Shown: positions 31,101 to 37,100 of the stretch, one piece after another
Numbering within the stretch: position 1 is the first letter of the stretch
How the letters are laid out: each line of letters begins with the position of its first letter
Notes under the pieces: model-generated
The model's input: the letters and a program-made list of their open reading frames with translations, nothing else
Databases searched by the model: none
Told to the model about the DNA's origin: nothing
Made by a program: the position numbers and the translations under genes
NCBI GenBank assembly: GCA_903959355.1
Contig: CAJBWJ010000025.1
Span: 1 to 62,864, forward strand
DNA from: an uncultured bacterium
Lineage (GTDB): Bacteria; Patescibacteriota; Microgenomatia; UBA1400; PJMF01
Direction of reading: 5' to 3'
Length of the DNA stretch: 62,864 nt

Positions 31101-34100
31101 CATTATTAGTTGTGGTGTCACCAGCAGGTCTAACTAGACCAGCTCCACCACCATTAGCATCTGGGCCATCACTACCAGGTCTAACCGGAGCGGCACCTCC
31201 ATCAATATTTCCATCTGTACTAGTTTTACTATTTATTTGAGCTTCACTAGCCGCTCTAGCCATTTCATTTCCGACAACTTCTGGCGCAGAACTCTTATTG
31301 GTAAAGGCAATATTAACACTCTCTAAATGCTTAGAGCTTTGATTAATGAGATCAACAATCTGACGATAAGATGGATTTTCACCAAGAACTTGATATCCTT
31401 CATCGCCACTAAAAGCTAATTTGACTGGATTATTCCCAATAGCACCATCAGCACGTTTGGCCAATAATTTTGCTGGTTCACCACTATTTGCCAACAATCT
31501 AGTTAGCTCAGCATAAGCAGCACCTACTTGAGAGGCAGTCTTTTCTAATTTAGCCTGAGCAGTCATATCATCACTCCCAAGCATATAGTTCATACCTGTA
31601 GTTTCTTTCCATTTCTGCTGAGCAGCCTCAAGTTGAGAAACTATATCGAGATTTGTCTTATAGGAACCAAAGCCCAAGAAACCATCTTTGCCATTTCTAG
31701 CCAAATCAATTAATTCAGCAAAAGTTCCATCAACACTATTTTTGAGCAGAGTTTCTTTGAAACTAACTTCTGCGAGAGCTTCATTAATTGTTTGCAGACG
31801 ACTCATGTCAGCCGTGAAGTTTTCTATACTTGGATCTCTGAGAACACTTGGAGCGTCAAGCCAAACAATATCAATTGGAGCGTGTTTAACTTCATATGCA
31901 CCAGTGCTATTTTTAGTCACTTGAACACGAACACGATTAATACCTTGAGAGAAAGTAGTTTGATCACAACCATTACAAAGTCCAATTGCTCTACTCAAGC
32001 TAACATTATTGGCAGTATCCACACCCACATGAGCACCATACTCATAAAATTTGACATAACGCTCTGAAGTTTTATCTAGATCTGCTGTTCTTGCATTCAT
32101 TGCCTCAGTGCTTGCAAATTCACCAGTTCTAAGCAAAGCTCCACCGCTTATCTGATATTCGATCAATTCTCCATTCGCTCCAACCAATAAAATTTTCTGA
32201 TAAGGAGCACCGGTGTCAGTAATTGTTTTAACTAAATTGGCCAGAGCAGCCTCATTGCTACGAAGTCCAGAGGCCATATTAATGAAAACTTGATTTCTAC
32301 CATCTGCCAAGCGAGCCGTCATCTGATCTTGTAAGTTAGTGAAAACTCTTGAGTTGGTGCCAGCTGGAGGAGCATTAAATCTAGCAATCGAACTATCAAC
32401 TGCTGAATCTGTGAAAACATTTAGCTCAATGCCGTAAGCCATTTTGTAAAGTTTGGCGACTGTTTCAGGAGTACCGGTGTAGAGAGAAAAGCCTCTGCTT
32501 TCTAACATCAAAAGTGCATAGTTGATTTCGCTACCACCTTCACCAACGGTAATTTTATTGATATCAACTTGTCCATTTGCTCCCATGATTCTAGCGCCGA
32601 GACTGTTGTAGAGTAATGATTCGGCAACAGCACTGTAAGAACGGCCACTAGTTCTGCCTTGTTCTCTCGGAGCAATACTACTAACAACTTCTTCTACGCC
32701 GCCAACGGTTTTTTTATTACTAGTTGGACCATAATCTTCTCCAGGCACTCTGGAAAGAAAATTAACTGTTTCGTTAATCATTGCCATTTCAGCACGACGC
32801 TGGTGAACATCTGCATCAGTGCCTCTGGTTAAATAATCATTGATCTGTTGTCTAATGGTTTTTGTATCAGCTGACATATCAAGGCCTGGAATTTTACTTT
32901 GACCGCCCCAAGTCCCCAACCATTCACCAAGCACTTGTTTTTCCAATTCTGGACTAGCAAATTTACCGCCTTTGCCATCACTGGTGCGAGCAATTCCTTC
33001 TGGAACAGATTTACTGTTGCTTAGTTTACTAATTAGATCATTTAAAGTATTAAGTCCTCGACCTGGTAAAAGATTACCATTTTCATCAATTCCTAAAACT
33101 TGTTTTTGAGCATCTGCATAAAGACCAAATTCAGCTTTATCTCTTAGTGCAATTTGAGTTCCAGAAAGTTTATAATTTTCGTTTGGATTGAAAGTCCAGT
33201 CAACTTCGTCGGCATGAACAAAAGAATTTCGCCATTTGCTGCGAAGATTCAAGCCGAGTTTAGTATCGGTGTTTTGCAAATCAAAAGCTACATCTTTGGT
33301 GGTAATTACAAACTTAGCGTTGGCAATTGCTATTGGATCAACACTCGTGTCATTGGCTTTAATAATTACAACACTGCCTTTACCGAATTGAGATTCAACG
33401 TAATCGATGAAGGCTTTGTTTGGAATTGGATTTTCACCACCAGTCGTCCATGGCTTTGCTAATTTAGCCTCTGGAAAAACCACAAATTGTGGCTGACCAG
33501 TTAAACGCTGTTTTAGCAAAATATTAAAAGGCATCACCACATCAGTTTTACCCATACCAGGCAGTGCTCCAAAAACTGTACCGCGTCGACCTGCACCAAA
33601 AGCTTCTACCTCTGCTAACAAGAAAACATCCTGATCTTTGAAGGTATCAGTTCCACTATAAATTTTGAAAGGACCACCATTTTTCTTAACATCTGCTTGG
33701 GTTTCACTAGATCGTCTAAAGGTTTCAAATGCCTGCAACTCTGTATTTAGAATATCGAGTTGTTTTTGTTTGATGCCGGCAGCTAAGCCAGCGTCTGTGA
33801 CTACGTACTTAGTAAAATCACCAGATTTATCAACAGCTATTACAGCACCATTACCTTTTAAAGGATTTCTAGCAGTTTTTAGTAATTCAGTAACCTCACC
33901 CTCCAATCTAGTTATTTCTACTTGATTAGCTGTAGCATCCTCAGTTTTTAATCTTTCAATTTCTGCCTGTTTGGCAACAATTGCTTCCGCTATATTTAGG
34001 TTGCTTTCACCCATTTTTTTTGCTGCATCTTTCAGATCAGCAATCTGACCTCTAGTTTTAATGCCTGATACAAAATCAGTGATAGTTTGTCTCATGCCTT

Positions 34101-37100
34101 TACTTGGATTAGCTGCCGCTTGAGCTAAAAGATATTGCTGGTCGCGTAATTGACGATTTGCATCAGCAAGCTGTTCTCTAAAAGCTTTTGCATCAGCACT
34201 ATCTGCTCCGACGCCAGCCAATTTTGCTCTGAGCGTTTCAGCTTCACGAGTTAAATCTAGAGATTTGTAATAAGCTTCTCTGGTAGACTTACCTGGACTA
34301 AAAAAGTCTGTAATCTTCTTCCAAATTGGACGGCTATCAGCAGAGACTGCATCAGCAATTTGTCTGATGCCGCCAATTTCTGCATCGATAGCATCAAATT
34401 TAACCATTTCAACTTGTAAATCATTTCTTTGAGTTTCTAAGTCAACAACTCTGGCAGTATCTGCTTCGTTTAAAACTCCCTGATTATTTAATCTATTAAT
34501 TTCTGCGCTTAATCCGTCAATTTTTCTGCCAACCTGATCGCTACTATCAACACCAAGGCCAATTAATAATGCTTGTTTTTGACTTTCCAGCGCAGTAACT
34601 TTGGCTAAACTATCCTGCAAAGCAGCGATAGAAGCCAAGCGCTTGGTTTCGTCAGTTTCCAATTTAACTTTAGTGGCATTGGCCTCCAGATCAGTTTGAT
34701 ATTTGGTAACTTGTTCGTTGTCTGGAGCGTACTGCTTAACTAAGCTGGCTTTCTCGACATCATTTTTTAATAAATTCTCATATTCAGAAAAAGCTTCGTT
34801 TTTCTTTGCCACGCTTAAAAGAGCTTCATTCTGAGTTTTGAGTGAATCAACTGCTGAAAGACTTTTTGTTAAATTTTCCAAATCAGCCACTAGGGCAGTT
34901 CTTTTTTGTTGGAGATCAGCGACTTCGCTTTCTGGTAAAAGGACACCTCTTTTAGTAATTTGTTCATCAATTGCAGTGATTTGATCTCTAACAGCAGCGA
35001 TTGCATTTGGCCCTTCTTTAAAAATTTCTATCTGTCCAGCTAAATAAGCTTCTTTTTCTGTTTGAGCAGTTTTTCTAGCGACCTCTGCTTGATCAAGATA
35101 ATTAGCTACTTCTGCTTTTCCAGCAATTCTGGCAGCTTCAACGTCAGCTGCATATTTAGCTTCTGCAGCCTTACCAGCTTCGGCGCTATCTTTTAATTGA
35201 GTTTCTAAGTCAGATGCTACACGAACACTACTAGCCATATAATTTTCAGTTGAATTATCATTGCCAGCAATTCTAAAGTTTGGATTGATGCCCTCAGCCT
35301 GAGCGACTAAATTCGATCTCTGAGCTTGCAAATCATTAATTTGCAATCCCTCTCTCATGCCTTTATTTGGACCATTTAAAGCCAAAACTTCGGCGTCGAT
35401 AGCATCAATTTGTTTTTGAATATCCACAACGTGAGCAGTTTCAATTCCTGCCTTAGCTGCTGCTGTATCTGCTAGATAAGATTTTCTACTACTGGCAATT
35501 TGAGAAACATTTTGACCGGCACTAAGTGCCAAACCTATCCAAGCATTGGTACAATCTTTTTCTGAAAAAGCCCCACTTGAACCATAACAAGCTTGAGCAA
35601 CTTGCTGAGCATCAACTGCTGCGCCAGCTGGAACGTTCATTGCATCTAGCACATAATCAATTTTATTGGTGTAAGAAGTTGGACCAAGCAAACCAAAAGT
35701 GTTGCCAGCAACACCTGAAGCTGCCACAAAGGAACTAATTCCACTCATAATTCCACCACCAATATTGCCTTCTTGAAATGAATTGTAAGAAGAAATTCCA
35801 GAATTAACTGCATTGTAAGAATTCATGGCTATACCACTAACTTGACCTGCTTTAGTTAAAACTTGACCAGAAGTAGCTAAGACATTAGCTGTAGCACCAG
35901 CATTAACTGCGCCAGCAGCACTAGTCAATAAACCACCAACACTAGTCATAGCTGCCACTGCTGAATTAGCCAACATCATGTTGCCTTGCTGATTAAGTGC
36001 ATCCACCTGAGCGCTCAAGTCAGTTTTGACTTTTTCAATCGTTACTTCATCTGCTCCGTTTTCTATGTAAGATTGAACAACTGCGTTTTCTCTAGACTCA
36101 ATATCTATTCTTTGAATTTCTAAGGCTTGAGCCTTCATTCCAGCACCTTGATATAAAGAAAAGGCAGAGGAAGCTATGCCCAGCACAGCTGGAGCGCCGA
36201 CACCACTGATTAACATTGCTGTTAGAACTGGAGCAGCTACCACTGGAGCTACTACTTTTGATAAGCGTTCAAAATCTAATTGCTGACTAGAACGCTGTAT
36301 TTCTGGATCAGTTAAGAACTGCTCATAAGTGGCCTGATCGACTTGATTAATTCCAGCTTTATTGGCATTGGCAATATAATTACTGTAAAGATCATTCTTC
36401 ATGTTTTCTGAATAATCTGCCTTAAACTCTTCATTAGCTTTATTGGCATAATCCACAGGATCGATAAGAGTAATATCCTGATTGTCTGTATACATGCTTT
36501 GATTAATTGCAGCTTGATTCATTTGACCAGCTGCATACATCGCTCCAGCCTGAGTCATCACTGCTCCAATATCTTCTCCCCAATTTTTAAATGTTTTAGC
36601 AGTGTAATAGCCAGAAGTAGCAGGTTGATAACTGTAATCAAGTACACCCATATTGCTGGCTCCTGTTAGAGCTATATTAGAAATTCCAGTATCAGCTGGA
36701 CCGGTGTAATCTAAATATTTAAGGAGAATCTTCTTTCTTTTCTTACTGGTCGCATAGTTAGTAGCAATATTTTGTGCCACATCAACACCAGCTACTTGAG
36801 AACTTAATTGATTAAAAGTTAAGCCAGCAGTTTGACCAAAATTTAAACCCATTTCTTCTGGTGTAAATTCACGATTTATGATGTTGTCTGCCATCAAAGC
36901 ATTGCCATAAGACATGCCCCAGGTGTAATCGCTAAGCGCACCTCTATTTTCTGTAGCATAAGAAAAAGTTTGGGAAGCATTAAAAATCTTGCTTGCTTCA
37001 ACAGCTGTTGAATAAGAATCCATTGCCTGCTGCTGATTGTCCAAAGTAGCACTGAAGTTTTGAGCTACTGCTGAATCTTCACCCAAAAAAATAATAGCAC

